Numbered from the stretch's first letter, positions 1 through 8,813 are shown. The stretch is DNA of 64,000 bases from Chachezhania sediminis (GCF_009765275.1 NZ_VOPH01000009.1:93467-157466); one strand, 5' to 3'. Numbers and translations are program-made. Notes: a model not told the origin generated them from the sequence alone.

Positions 1-758
1 CGCAGGGCCGGGCCGTCGACGATTTCGGCCTCGCTGAAGTTCATCCGCGGGGTGCCGACGAAGCCCGCCACGAACTTCGTGGCCGGGTTGCGATAGATCT
101 CGGCCGGGGGGGCGGCCTGTTCGATCCTGCCGTCGCGCATGACGACCACGGTATCGGCCAGGGTCATCGCCTCGACCTGGTCATGGGTCACGTAAAGCGT
201 CGTTGTGCCGATGGATTGGTGCAGCTTCTTCAGCTCCGCCCGCATCTGGCCCCGCAGCTGGGCATCCAGGTTCGACAGCGGTTCGTCGAACAGAAAGGCC
301 TTCGGTTCCCGCACGATGGCGCGGCCCATGGCGACCCGCTGGCGCTGTCCGCCCGACAGGGCATTGGGCCGGCGGTCCAGCAGGGCCGTCAGTTCCAGCG
401 TTTCGGCGGCGGCTTCGACTTTGCGGCGGATCTCGTCCTTTGCCACGCCCCGCATCTTCAGGCCAAAGCCGATATTGTCGCGCACGGTCATGTGGGGGAA
501 CAGGGCATAGTTCTGGAACACCATCGACACGCCGCGATCCCGCGGTTCGTCATGGGTCACCACCCGGTCGCCGATCCGGATCTCGCCTGCGGTGACCTCC
601 TCCAGTCCCGCGATCATCCGCAGCGTCGTCGACTTGCCGCAGCCCGATGGGCCCACAAGGGCCACGAAAGCGCCGTCGGGGATTTCCAGATCGATGCCGT
701 GGACGGTGGTCTTGCCGGACCAGGCCTTGGTAAGATTGCTGAGCGCGAGTGTGGCCAA
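1..758 (-). CDS. ABC transporter ATP-binding protein, MalK/UgpC type (partial, cut by left edge)
   Basis: ATPase subunit that powers uptake by a binding-protein-dependent ABC importer at the inner membrane. Reading on the minus strand from a TTG at 758 (an in-frame TGA lies two codons upstream) gives the A-loop region, Walker [11 protein letters not shown]-loop [10 protein letters not shown], signature LSGGQRQRV, Walker [12 protein letters not shown] and the H-switch VTHDQ. The MalK-like regulatory domain begins at GTPRMNF and is then lost off the window. It is divergent from the binding-protein gene at 987. The matching permeases are not in the window and may lie to the left. The family assignment is secure; the substrate (sugar, glycerol phosphate or another polyol) cannot be read. 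The TTG start is the weakest part of the call. Confidence 0.9.
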   Translation of the reverse strand, partial: MATLALSNLTKAWSGKTTVHGIDLEIPDGAFVALVGPSGCGKSTTLRMIAGLEEVTAGEIRIGDRVVTHDEPRDRGVSMVFQNYALFPHMTVRDNIGFGLKMRGVAKDEIRRKVEAAAETLELTALLDRRPNALSGGQRQRVAMGRAIVREPKAFLFDEPLSNLDAQLRGQMRAELKKLHQSIGTTTLYVTHDQVEAMTLADTVVVMRDGRIEQAAPPAEIYRNPATKFVAGFVGTPRMNFSEAEIVDGPAL

Positions 759-986
759 GGCCGGTCAGCCCCCATTCATAGTGCAGGACATGGCAGACCC
801 CGCCGGGAGATCCGCGTGCGGGAAGGGCTAGCATGGTTACAAAAATTGGCACAAGGTTGGAAAATGGAAATCGAGTCCGGAAATCTGGACGGCTCTGTTG
901 ACATGATGATTTTTTGACCCAAGCGTCCGGCGGTGAAACTTGCCCCCAGCGTTCCGTGGACCGGGCGCCCTGCACAGGAGGTTCCC

Positions 987-2369
987 TTGACCGACACCAG
1001 AATGTTTCCCGCGGCAGTTGGCCTGGCGCTTTTGTCCGCCAGCGTGACGCTGCCGGTCCCGGCTTTGGCCCAGTTCGGCGACGACTGCGTGCTGCACGTG
1101 CTGGGCACGGCCAAGAACTCGCCCGAGGAAGAGGCCGGTTGGGACAAGGTCGCGGCCAACTTCGCGAAGGCCTATGGCTGCGACGTGGAAATGCGCTGGA
1201 CCGGCCAGTGGAACGAGATGCCGCAGAACCTGGCCGCCGCGCGGCTGGCGGGCGAGGCGGTGGACGTCGTCTACAACACCGGCACGATCAATGCGTCGCT
1301 GGCGGCCTCGGGCATCCTGATGGACATCACGCCCGTGGTCGAACCCTTTGCCGCCCGCTTCGCCGGCGGCTCGCTGGGCCAGTACACCTTGGGCGACCGG
1401 GTCTGGGCGGTGCCGGTCAGCGACAGTTCGACCGCGGCCTTCGTCTATAACAAGACCATGTTCGACGAACTGGGCCTGACACCGCCCGAGACGTTCGACG
1501 AACTGGTGGCAGTGGGCCAGGCCGTGGCCGATGGCAAGCCTGGCGTGCAGCCCATGGTCCAGCGCGGACAGGACGTGGGCTACTGGCCGATGTGGTTCAT
1601 GGAGACCTTTGCCCAGACCACCGGCAACAAATCGATCGAGGCGGTGTCGGCCGCGCTGAGCGGTGACGGCAGTTTTGACACGCCCGAAGTGGCCCAGGCG
1701 CTGGAGGCGCTGAAGGGCTTCGTCGATGGCGGGCTTCTGAACATCTCTACGCTCAACGTTGGCCGCGACGCGATGCGGGCGACCTTCCTTCAGGGCCGGG
1801 CGGCGATGCTGTACGGCGGCACGTGGGAACTGGGCGCCGTGCGCCGCGCGGATCCGGATTTCGAGATCGGCGTCTTCGAATTCCCGCTGGTGACCGATGC
1901 GGCAGGCGTCGTGTCGCAGCATGGGGGCGGCGCGGACGTGGCCTGGTCGATTCCGTCCTTCATTGCGCCGGACATGATCCCCGTGGCCGCCCAGTTCTTG
2001 GAATTCATCAGCCGTCCCGACCAGGCCGAACTGCTGCTGGCACCGCTGAACCCGCTGATCCCGTCGGTCGTGGGCGTGGCGCCGGGCGACGAACCGTTGG
2101 CCCCGCAGCTGATCGAGGATTTCGCACCCCACACCATCAGCTATCTGGACTGGATCTGGCCCACCGAACTGAACGACGTGATCGCGCAGGCCATTCCTGC
2201 GGTCATGTTCGACCAGATGACGGCCGAGGAGGCCGCGGCCGAGATCCAAGCCAATTTGGAACGCATCCGCGTCGAAAGCGACTATGCCTTCGACTGGTGG
2301 ACGACCTGGTCCGAGGACGAGTTGGCTGCCGTCACCATCCAGGACGTGCCCGAGATCGAGGTCAAGTGA
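987..2369 (+). CDS. extracellular solute-binding protein, family 1 (MalE/UgpB type)
   Basis: Periplasmic substrate-binding protein of an ABC importer, about 460 residues, the usual size for this family. The chosen start is TTG at 987, five bases after a strong AGGAGG; a further in-frame start at 933 has no such site. The N-terminus carries an export signal (FPAAVGLALLSASV, ending ...PALAQ) followed by a type 2 binding-protein fold rich in aromatic residues, with PMWFMETFAQTTG and a YGGTWELGAV segment typical of sugar-binding members. It is divergent from the MalK-type ATPase and probably serves the same transporter. It also neighbours phnX/phnW, so aminophosphonate uptake is possible, but the sequence looks more sugar-like. 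A strong hairpin follows the stop. Confidence 0.87.
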   Translation: MTDTRMFPAAVGLALLSASVTLPVPALAQFGDDCVLHVLGTAKNSPEEEAGWDKVAANFAKAYGCDVEMRWTGQWNEMPQNLAAARLAGEAVDVVYNTGTINASLAASGILMDITPVVEPFAARFAGGSLGQYTLGDRVWAVPVSDSSTAAFVYNKTMFDELGLTPPETFDELVAVGQAVADGKPGVQPMVQRGQDVGYWPMWFMETFAQTTGNKSIEAVSAALSGDGSFDTPEVAQALEALKGFVDGGLLNISTLNVGRDAMRATFLQGRAAMLYGGTWELGAVRRADPDFEIGVFEFPLVTDAAGVVSQHGGGADVAWSIPSFIAPDMIPVAAQFLEFISRPDQAELLLAPLNPLIPSVVGVAPGDEPLAPQLIEDFAPHTISYLDWIWPTELNDVIAQAIPAVMFDQMTAEEAAAEIQANLERIRVESDYAFDWWTTWSEDELAAVTIQDVPEIEVK

Positions 2370-2422
2370 CCTGACCCGGGCCCGGGCCAGCCCCGTGCCC
2401 CCAGAATCGTCTGGGACAAGGT

Positions 2423-2455
2423 GAAGGCCGGCGTCATGAAGCGCCGGCCTTCGTT
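2423..2455 (+). terminator. Rho-independent-like terminator after the solute-binding protein gene
   Basis: A perfect 11-bp GC-rich stem (arms 2423-2433 and 2442-2452) encloses an 8-base loop. Only a short, weak T run follows. It lies about 55 bases after the stop of the binding-protein gene, where transcription should end, and before the amidase remnant on the other strand. Confidence 0.6.
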
Positions 2456-2456
2456 T

Positions 2457-2848
2457 GACGACGCCCATCGACAAGGCCGAGGTCTTGGTCAGCCCGATGA
2501 GCACCGCCCCCGATGCCCGCAGGACCGAACCGTCCTCGGGCGCGATCAGGTCCTTGAAGGCGGGCCGCCGTTGGCCGTGGCGCGGGCCTTCATGTCGGCG
2601 TTCATCCTGGTCGTGACCGGCACGCCATGCAGGATGCCCAATTCCTCGCGCCGCGCGCCGTCCGTGTCGTCGGCGCGGGCGCCTTCAAGGGCTTCCTCGG
2701 GCAGTGCGTCGACCATGGCACCCAGCTTCAGTTTCACGGCTTTCATGCGCGCGATCGCGGCTTCGGTTGGGTCGACGCCGGAAAGGTCGCCCACGGCAAT
2801 CGCAGTGGCCAGTTCGGCCGCGGTCCGGGGCCAGAACTCGTCACGCAA
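2457..2848 (-). pseudogene. amidase N-terminal remnant (frameshifted, truncated)
   Basis: Reading from a TTG at 2848, about 95 residues match the start of an amidase-signature family enzyme: FWPRTAAELATAI, then KLGAMVDALPEEALEGA, then LGILHGVPVTTRMNADMKA. The frame breaks just after RATANG. The expected continuation, AFKDLIAPEDGSV and then RASGAVLIGLTKT, resumes in another frame and fades out near 2457. The catalytic Ser-cisSer-Lys core beyond this point is missing. The gene has therefore lost most of its length and carries at least one frameshift. It is probably the decayed front end of an amidase that once lay downstream of phnX on the same strand. Confidence 0.72.
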
Positions 2849-2908
2849 CGCCAGGTCTTCCGGCGTTCAATCGCTGAAAACGGCCGCCGTGACGCAGCCG
2901 CAACAGGG

Positions 2909-3688
2909 TCAGGCCTCCAGCGACCGCAGCAGCGCCGGCAGGTCGGCCACGGTGTCGATCACGTAATCGGCTCCGGCGGCCTTCAGGATCGCGGTGGCAT
3001 GATCGCGCAGGCGCTGTACCTCGTCCGCGGGCAGGGCGGCCAGTTCCTGCGGCGTCTTGCCCACGGCATTGCCGGACATGGCGACGCCCACGGTCAGGCA
3101 GCCCGCGGCCACCCCTTCGCCGATCCCCGGAGCGGTATCGTCGACCTTGATCACGGCAGAGGGAGGATAGACCACCAGGTCGATCATGCACTTGTACATG
3201 CCCAGGGGCCCGGGCCGGCCTTCGGCCAGATCGTCAGAGCAGACGAGGTTGTCCGGGGAATAGCCGTTGGCCGCCGCCACCGGCAGCACGTTTTCCATGA
3301 TCGACCGGGTATAGCCCGTGGTCGACCCGATCTTCAGCCCCATGGCGCGCAGTTCGTCGACGGCTTCCTTGGCGCCCGGAACAAGGTCGGCGTAATCGGC
3401 CGCGACCTTCTCGTTCATCGGCACGAAGACCTTGTAGACCGTGTCGACATCTTCGTCCGTGGGGGCGCGGCCATGTTTCGCTTCCCATAGGGCGGCAATT
3501 TCCGGCATGTCCATCATCGCGCGGATGTGGTCCCATTTGGCCGATCCCATGGGCCCGCGGGCCTGTTCGATGGTCGCCTCGACCCCGAACTGGGCAAAGG
3601 CCTTCACGAAGACGCCCATCGGCGCAAAGGACCCGAAATCGACGATGGTTCCGGCCCAGTCGAACACGGCGGCCTTGAAACGGGTCAT
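2909..3688 (-). CDS. phnX: phosphonoacetaldehyde hydrolase
   Basis: Cytoplasmic HAD-superfamily enzyme that cleaves the C-P bond of phosphonoacetaldehyde to acetaldehyde and phosphate, the second step of 2-aminoethylphosphonate breakdown. At 259 residues it has the usual length. Motif I is FDWAGT with nucleophile Asp10. The Schiff-base lysine specific to this family is Lys51 in MGSAKWDHIRAM, and the later acidic motif is KVDDTAPGIGEG. The start ATG overlaps the phnW stop as ATGA (3685-3688), so the two genes are cotranscribed and translationally coupled. The PhnW product is the PhnX substrate, so gene order supports the call. The amidase remnant lies downstream. Confidence 0.96.
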   Translation of the reverse strand: MTRFKAAVFDWAGTIVDFGSFAPMGVFVKAFAQFGVEATIEQARGPMGSAKWDHIRAMMDMPEIAALWEAKHGRAPTDEDVDTVYKVFVPMNEKVAADYADLVPGAKEAVDELRAMGLKIGSTTGYTRSIMENVLPVAAANGYSPDNLVCSDDLAEGRPGPLGMYKCMIDLVVYPPSAVIKVDDTAPGIGEGVAAGCLTVGVAMSGNAVGKTPQELAALPADEVQRLRDHATAILKAAGADYVIDTVADLPALLRSLEA

Positions 3689-4890
3689 GCGATTTCCTCC
3701 TGACCTGCGGATTGAAGCTTGGCGCGTTCCTGCAACGCGGATGCGGGCGGCGCGGCAGAGGCGACGCCCAGTTCCGTCAGGGCTTCGCCGACAGCCGCCA
3801 CGACGCGATCCATGACGCCTGTGTCCATGCGCCCGATGCAGCCCAGGCGAAAGCTTTCTGCGACGGTCAGCTTGCCCGGATAGATGATGAAGCCCCGGGC
3901 CTTCATCCCGTCATAGAACCGTCCGAAATCGAAGGCCGGGTCGGCCGGGCTGAAGAAAGTCACGATGATCGGCGACAGCCAGCTGTCGTCCAGCAGCGTT
4001 TCGAACCCCAGTCTGCGCATGCCCGCCACGACGGCATCCCGGTTAGCGGCATAGCGCGCGCCGCGGGCGGCGACCCCGCCTTCGGCCTCGTGCATCTTCA
4101 GCGCCTCGATGAAGGCCGCGACGACATGGGTGGGCGGCGTGAAACGCCACTGCCCGGTCTTTTCCATGTAGTCCCACTGGGCATGAACATCCAAGGCCAG
4201 CGAATGGGACTGACCGGCAGAAGCGATGACCTCGGCCTTGCGCGCCATGACGAAGCCGAAGCCGGGCACGCCTTCGATGCATTTGTTCGACGACGACACC
4301 ATCGCGTCATAGGGTATCACGCCCGGTTCCAGCGGCACGGCGCCAAAGGCCGACATGCTGTCGATCAGCAACTTGCGACCGGCCGCCTGCACCGCCGCCG
4401 CGATTTCCGCCACCGGGTTCAGGATGCCCGAACTGGTTTCGCAATGGATCGCCAGCACATGGGTGATCGCGGGATCATCCGCCAGGATGCGGGCGACTTC
4501 GTCCCCGCGGGGCGGCATGTAATCGCCCTTGTCCAGCAGGACATGGGCCCGCCCGATGGTTTGGCAGGTCTTGGCCGCACGCAGGCCATAGGCGCCGTTG
4601 GCCAGCACCAGCACCTTGCCGTTGCGGGGCACGAAACTGCCCAGCATCGCCTCGACCAGATAGGACCCCGACCCCTGCATCGGCACGCAGGTATAATCCT
4701 CGCCGCCGGCGCCCAGCATGGCCACCAGCCGCTGTCGCAGTTCGGCCGTCATGGCGCGGAAGTCGCCGTCCCAGCTGCCCCAGTCGCGCAGCATCGCCTG
4801 TTTCACCCCGTAGTCGGTCGTCAGCGGCCCGGGCGTCAGCAGGTAGGGCTCGCCAAGTTTCGGGGGCGGGAACGCGCCGGGTGCTGCCAT
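3685..4890 (-). CDS. phnW: 2-aminoethylphosphonate--pyruvate transaminase
   Basis: PLP-dependent class V aminotransferase that converts 2-aminoethylphosphonate and pyruvate to phosphonoacetaldehyde and alanine in the cytoplasm. The 401 residues include LLTPGPLTT near the start, Asp177 in LIDSMS (pyridine nitrogen contact), and the PLP lysine Lys203 in SSSNKCIEGVPGFGF. The C-terminal domain carries FIIYPGKLT. The ATG at 4890 follows a clear AAGGAG site. The C-terminus has an Ala-rich tail of about 30 residues beyond the conserved end. First gene of the phnWX operon; the divergent LysR gene at 5114 is the likely regulator. Confidence 0.96.
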   Translation of the reverse strand: MAAPGAFPPPKLGEPYLLTPGPLTTDYGVKQAMLRDWGSWDGDFRAMTAELRQRLVAMLGAGGEDYTCVPMQGSGSYLVEAMLGSFVPRNGKVLVLANGAYGLRAAKTCQTIGRAHVLLDKGDYMPPRGDEVARILADDPAITHVLAIHCETSSGILNPVAEIAAAVQAAGRKLLIDSMSAFGAVPLEPGVIPYDAMVSSSNKCIEGVPGFGFVMARKAEVIASAGQSHSLALDVHAQWDYMEKTGQWRFTPPTHVVAAFIEALKMHEAEGGVAARGARYAANRDAVVAGMRRLGFETLLDDSWLSPIIVTFFSPADPAFDFGRFYDGMKARGFIIYPGKLTVAESFRLGCIGRMDTGVMDRVVAAVGEALTELGVASAAPPASALQERAKLQSAGQEEIA

Positions 4891-4939
4891 CTCTCTCTCC
4901 TTCGGGTGCGAGAACGGATGTTCGGGTCTGGCGGCACAT

Positions 4940-5060
4940 TGCGCATGGGAAAACCCATCTGTAAAATCTATAAAAACAATCTAATGAAAGGTTTTGCTTA
5001 TGCATGCGCCGCGCCTCTTGCCCCGTTCTGCGTCAGTGACGTGACACTGGTGTTTCGGGG
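4940..5060. promoter_or_regulatory. divergent phnW / lysR control region with candidate LysR sites
   Basis: This intergenic stretch is AT-rich at 4955-4985, with three ATCT-containing repeats suited to T-N11-A LysR boxes. A near-palindrome at 5034-5049, CAGTG-ACGTGA-CACTG, lies about 65 bases before the regulator's start. Position and symmetry suggest sites for the adjacent LysR protein; binding is inferred only. Confidence 0.4.
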
Positions 5061-5113
5061 CGGGGATCCGGGCGGATTTTCACGGGTCACAGCCATGGCC
5101 GGGGGCCAGACCG

Positions 5114-5983
5114 ATGCGTTACGTGCAGCTGCGCGCCTTTCACTACGTCGCCATCAGCGGCGGGTTTTCCCGGGCGGCCGAGGCGCTGTTCCTGACCCAG
5201 CCCGCGATTTCCGACCAGGTGCGGAAGCTGGAGGAGGAATACGACATCCTCCTCTTCAATCGCCGCAACAAGCAGGTGACGCTGACACAACAGGGCGAGG
5301 AGCTCTTGAAGATCACCCACCGCCTGTTCGACGTGGAAAGCCAGGCGCTGGAGCTGCTGACGGAGTCCCGGGCGCTGCGGTCGGGGCAGCTCAGGATCGT
5401 GGCGGATGCGGCGCACCACGTGATCCCGGCGCTGGAGAGGTTCAAGGCGCGTTATCCCGGTGTGCAGATCGTCCTGCGGGCGGGCAATTCGCAAAGCGTG
5501 CTGAACAGCCTGCACGCCTATGACGCGGATCTGGGTGTGCTGGGGGAAATTCCCGGCGGGCGGGATTTCGTGACGCTGACGCTGAACGCCACGCCGATCA
5601 TCGGATTCGCACGGGCCGGCCATCCGACCGCCGCGCGGGGGAAGATGACGCTGGCCGAATTTGCCCGTTACCCGCTGGTCCTGCGCGAACAGGGGTCGAA
5701 GACGCGCCAGCGGCTGGAGGAGCGCGCGGCCGAGGAGGGCGTGACCCTGGTCCCCGCCATCGAGGCCGAGGGCCGCGAGGCGGTGCGCGAGATCGTGGGA
5801 TCGGGCGCCGGCGTGGGGTTCGTCTCCAGCGCGGAATTCGGGGCGGATCCGCGGTTCGTACCCATCGAGATCGACACGCCGCCGATGCTGATGGAGGAAG
5901 CGCTGGTCTGCCTGCGGGAACGGTCGAATGCCAAGCTGGTTACGGCGTTCTTCGAGGTCGCGGAACAGGGGATCGGGGGCTAG
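5114..5983 (+). CDS. LysR-family transcriptional regulator, probable regulator of phnWX
   Basis: DNA-binding regulator of 289 residues. The N-terminal winged helix-turn-helix runs over residues 1-60 (FHYVAISGGFSRAAEALFL, then PAISDQVRKLEEEYD), followed by a linker helix and a periplasmic-binding-protein-like effector domain. Divergent orientation from phnW with a palindromic gap is the classic LysR arrangement, so control of 2-aminoethylphosphonate use is the natural inference; an aminophosphonate or a pathway intermediate could be the effector. The start ATG has only a weak G-rich ribosome site. The effector cannot be read from sequence. Confidence 0.9.
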   Translation: MRYVQLRAFHYVAISGGFSRAAEALFLTQPAISDQVRKLEEEYDILLFNRRNKQVTLTQQGEELLKITHRLFDVESQALELLTESRALRSGQLRIVADAAHHVIPALERFKARYPGVQIVLRAGNSQSVLNSLHAYDADLGVLGEIPGGRDFVTLTLNATPIIGFARAGHPTAARGKMTLAEFARYPLVLREQGSKTRQRLEERAAEEGVTLVPAIEAEGREAVREIVGSGAGVGFVSSAEFGADPRFVPIEIDTPPMLMEEALVCLRERSNAKLVTAFFEVAEQGIGG

Positions 5984-6014
5984 TCTTCTGCCCTTGCCAC
6001 ATGGAGCACCGACA

Positions 6015-6199
6015 GGTTCGCGCCCGACCCGAGGGTGGGCGCAGAAACGTCGGGACCGCCGTTCGGTAGGCGATCAACCTTGAAGATCCGTCCAACGTCC
6101 GGGCCATTCGCGCCCGCCTTGGGGGGCGGGTCGGGCGCGAACCGGAGCGCGTAGCGCTCCGAAAGGGTCTTGCCGTAGGGTGCGTGGTCCCCACGCACC
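6015..6199. repeat. intergenic inverted-repeat/hairpin element (REP-like)
   Basis: The gap between the convergent lysR and metE-like genes holds a perfect 17-bp inverted repeat (6015-6031 and 6127-6143, about 95 bases apart). Two compact hairpins follow: GGAGCGC-GTA-GCGCTCC at 6144-6160 and GGTGCGTGG-TCC-CCACGCACC at 6179-6199. From memory, the last motif resembles short palindromes dispersed through many Rhodobacteraceae genomes. It could act as a bidirectional terminator or mRNA stabiliser. No coding sequence is visible. Confidence 0.6.
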
Positions 6200-6209
6200 G
6201 CAACGCGTC

Positions 6210-7232
6210 CTACGACACCTCTGCCCGCACGATCGCGGCTCCTCGCGCCATCGACTGCATCTTGCCGAAGGCCACGTCGCGGGGCAGGTATTTCAACCCG
6301 CAATCCGGCGCCACGACCACCTTGTCGGCATTCACATGCGGCAGGGCCCGCCGGATCCGGGCCGCCACCACCTCCGGCGTTTCCGCCGTCTGGTCCGACA
6401 GGTCCAGAACGCCCAGGATGATCGTCTTGCCCCGCACCTCCTCCAGGACCGAGGTATCCAGGTTGGCCTGCGCCGTCTCGATTGAGATCTGGTCGCAGAG
6501 GCAATCCTTCATCTGCGGCAGGAAGGAATAGCCGTCGGGCCGGGTCTTGGTCATCGCCGCATAGCCAAAGCAGATATGGACGGCCGTCGTTCCGGCAGCC
6601 CCTTCGAGGGCTGCGTTCAGGGCGGCCAGCCCGTAGTCCTCTGCCGGTTCGGGGCGGGCCTGCATCCAGGGTTCGTCCAGCTGCACCACGTCGGCACCGG
6701 CAGCGAAGAGATCGGCGATTTCTTCCCGCACAGCCTCGGCATAGGCCATCGCGGCCATCGCGGGGTCGCCGTAATATTCGTCGACGGCCTGTTGGCTCAT
6801 GGTGAAAGGTCCGGGAAGCGTGATCTTGATCTGCCGGTCGGTAAGGGCGCGCAGGAACTTCAGGTCCTCCACCTCCACCGGCCGTTCCCTTGTGATCGGC
6901 CCCACGATCCGCGGCACCGGCACCGGCTGGCCGGACCGGGTGATGACGGTGCCGTAATTGTCCAAGTCCAGCCCGCCAAGCGCGGTGGCCAGCCGGTTGG
7001 AGTAGCTTTCACGCCGGATTTCCCCGTCCGTGATGATATCGAGCCCCGCCAGTTCCTGGTCGCGGATGGCCACGATGGTGGCGTCGTCCTGCGCCTCCTT
7101 CAGCAGGGGTTCTGGAATGCGCCACAGCTCCTTCGCGCGGGTGCGGGGCGGGAACTGGCCTTTCAGCTTCTCGCGGTCGATCAGCCAGTCGGGCTGGCAG
7201 TAACTGCCGACAAGAGAGGTGGGAAACAGCAT
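6210..7232 (-). CDS. MetE C-terminal-domain-like methyltransferase (cobalamin-independent methionine synthase family)
   Basis: About 340 residues matching only the catalytic C-terminal barrel of MetE; the N-terminal domain of full-length methionine synthase (about 750 residues) is absent. The zinc ligands appear kept: His219 and Cys221 in VHICFGY, Glu252 in SIETAQ and Cys311 in APDCGLKYL. The ATG at 7232 (MLFPTSLVGSY) is preferred because an AAAGG site precedes it; an in-frame extension of 22 residues upstream is not protein-like. Relatives of this short form transfer a methyl or alkyl group to or from a thiol, so it may demethylate a methylated substrate rather than make methionine. It lies 58 bases after the amidohydrolase gene in the same operon. 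The substrate is unknown. Confidence 0.85.
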   Translation of the reverse strand: MLFPTSLVGSYCQPDWLIDREKLKGQFPPRTRAKELWRIPEPLLKEAQDDATIVAIRDQELAGLDIITDGEIRRESYSNRLATALGGLDLDNYGTVITRSGQPVPVPRIVGPITRERPVEVEDLKFLRALTDRQIKITLPGPFTMSQQAVDEYYGDPAMAAMAYAEAVREEIADLFAAGADVVQLDEPWMQARPEPAEDYGLAALNAALEGAAGTTAVHICFGYAAMTKTRPDGYSFLPQMKDCLCDQISIETAQANLDTSVLEEVRGKTIILGVLDLSDQTAETPEVVAARIRRALPHVNADKVVVAPDCGLKYLPRDVAFGKMQSMARGAAIVRAEVS

Positions 7233-7290
7233 GGGTGAAACCTTTCTGTCTGGGGCAGGAGGCAGGTCCGCAAGGGGACCCGCCGGACGT

Positions 7291-8769
7291 TCAGGCAAAG
7301 AGATCCTGTTCGATCCCCGCCTTTTCGAAGATGTAGTCGCGGCTGGCGGCCAGTTCCGTGCCCAGCTTGGCCATGTCGTGACCCAGAAGCTTGCCCTGCC
7401 ACTTGCGGATCTGGCCCGCGACCATGACGGTATCGACGTTCGAGCGGTCCATCAGGGTGACCACCGCACCGGGGACGTTGTTGACCGGTGCCACGTTGAT
7501 TGCCTCGGCATCCAGAAGGATGATGTCCGCCTCTTTCCCCGGCGTGAGCGAGCCTGTCTTGTGGTCCAGCCGCAGACCCTTTGCGCCCTCAATGGTGGCA
7601 TGGCGGATCGCGTCCATGCAGCGCATCAGCTTCGGGTACTCGGCCGCACCGCCAAGGGCTGCGTCATTCACGTTCATCCGCTGCAACGTGATCAGCCCGC
7701 GCATCTGGGTGAAGAAATCCGCGGACATGGTGCATTCCACATCCGACGACAGCGACAGGCCCATCCCCAGATCCAGCGCCCGCTGGATCGGCGGCTGGCC
7801 GTGGCGCATGTGCATCTCGATCGGAACTGACAGCGACACATGCGATCCTGCATCGGCCGCCGTTTTCCATGCGAAATCCGATATGCCCGTCATGTGGATG
7901 AAGATGTTGTCCGGCCCGAAAGCGCCGGATTTCGCCAGCTCGTCGAAGGTGGGCGCCATGCCGAAGGTGCCCACGACATGCAGCGCGATCTGCAGGTCCA
8001 GTTCGCGTCCCACCTTCCAGGCGTTTTCATAGCCGGGAATGTAGATCTCGCCCCCCATGACCATGGTCAGCAGCTGGTCGTCGGACGAGAAGTGGTCCGA
8101 GCGCAGGCGCACGGCGTCGCCCGGATACTGGTTGCCTTCCCACCAGCCTTCGAAATAGCCGAAGACCGCGCGGCGGCCGGCGTCCTGCAGGCCCTTTACC
8201 ACCGCGTCGGAATGTTCGGGCGAATGGTGGATCTGGCTGACATCCATCACCGTCGTCACCCCGGCATCCAGCTGCGCCAGTCCGCCGTAAAGTTCGTTGA
8301 TATAGACGTCTTCGGGCCGGTAATGCTGCGAATAGTTCTGCAGCATCGTCTCGTAATAGTTGATCGTGTTCTCGGGCTGGCCGTCGGGGACAAGGATGGC
8401 GTCGGGCAGGCTGGACCGCAGGCCGGTTTCGAACTGGTGGTGGTGGGTGTCGACGAAGCCCGGCATCACGATCTTGCCCGCCGCATCGATCACCGCGGCG
8501 TCACCCGGATCGATCTGGGCCGCGATCTGGACGATCTTGGGGCCTTCGACCAGCACGTCGCCCCTGGCGAAGTTGCCCACGGCGTCGTCCATCGACAGGA
8601 CCATTCCGCCCTTGATCAGCACGCGCCGCCCCGGCTGGCCGGCCGACAGCGGCAAGGTTTCGGGGCTGGTGGCGGGTCGGCCCGACGGTGTATCGGCGGG
8701 GCTGCGCAGGACGGTTTTCGGCGCACGGCACAAGGCAGCCGGCATCGCCGGTCCACAAAGATGACACAT
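7291..8769 (-). CDS. amidohydrolase, chlorohydrolase/cytosine-deaminase-like
   Basis: Metal-dependent hydrolase of about 492 residues, cytoplasmic. It has the beta-rich front domain (RVLIKGGMVLSMDD), the metal motif GFVDTHHHQ (His109, His111), further barrel ligands in LQIALHVVG and IHMTG, and the catalytic Asp in LSSDVECT. This is the arrangement of TrzN/AtzA, guanine deaminase and SAH-deaminase relatives. The ATG at 8769 follows a strong GGAGGAG. The N-terminus is odd: MCHLCG gives a CxxC ahead of an unconserved-looking stretch of about 45 residues. It shares the minus-strand operon with the dioxygenase, IclR and MetE-like genes. The ring or amidine substrate cannot be named from sequence. 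Confidence 0.87.
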   Translation of the reverse strand: MCHLCGPAMPAALCRAPKTVLRSPADTPSGRPATSPETLPLSAGQPGRRVLIKGGMVLSMDDAVGNFARGDVLVEGPKIVQIAAQIDPGDAAVIDAAGKIVMPGFVDTHHHQFETGLRSSLPDAILVPDGQPENTINYYETMLQNYSQHYRPEDVYINELYGGLAQLDAGVTTVMDVSQIHHSPEHSDAVVKGLQDAGRRAVFGYFEGWWEGNQYPGDAVRLRSDHFSSDDQLLTMVMGGEIYIPGYENAWKVGRELDLQIALHVVGTFGMAPTFDELAKSGAFGPDNIFIHMTGISDFAWKTAADAGSHVSLSVPIEMHMRHGQPPIQRALDLGMGLSLSSDVECTMSADFFTQMRGLITLQRMNVNDAALGGAAEYPKLMRCMDAIRHATIEGAKGLRLDHKTGSLTPGKEADIILLDAEAINVAPVNNVPGAVVTLMDRSNVDTVMVAGQIRKWQGKLLGHDMAKLGTELAASRDYIFEKAGIEQDLFA

Positions 8770-8813
8770 CGTGATCTCCTCCCAGAGATTTACTAACGTT
8801 CTTCTTGCAGTCG

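Noticed and set aside
837..2504. Long minus-strand frame opposite the binding-protein gene
   Set aside because: Shadow of a real gene. Only its first residues are meaningful, as part of the amidase remnant.
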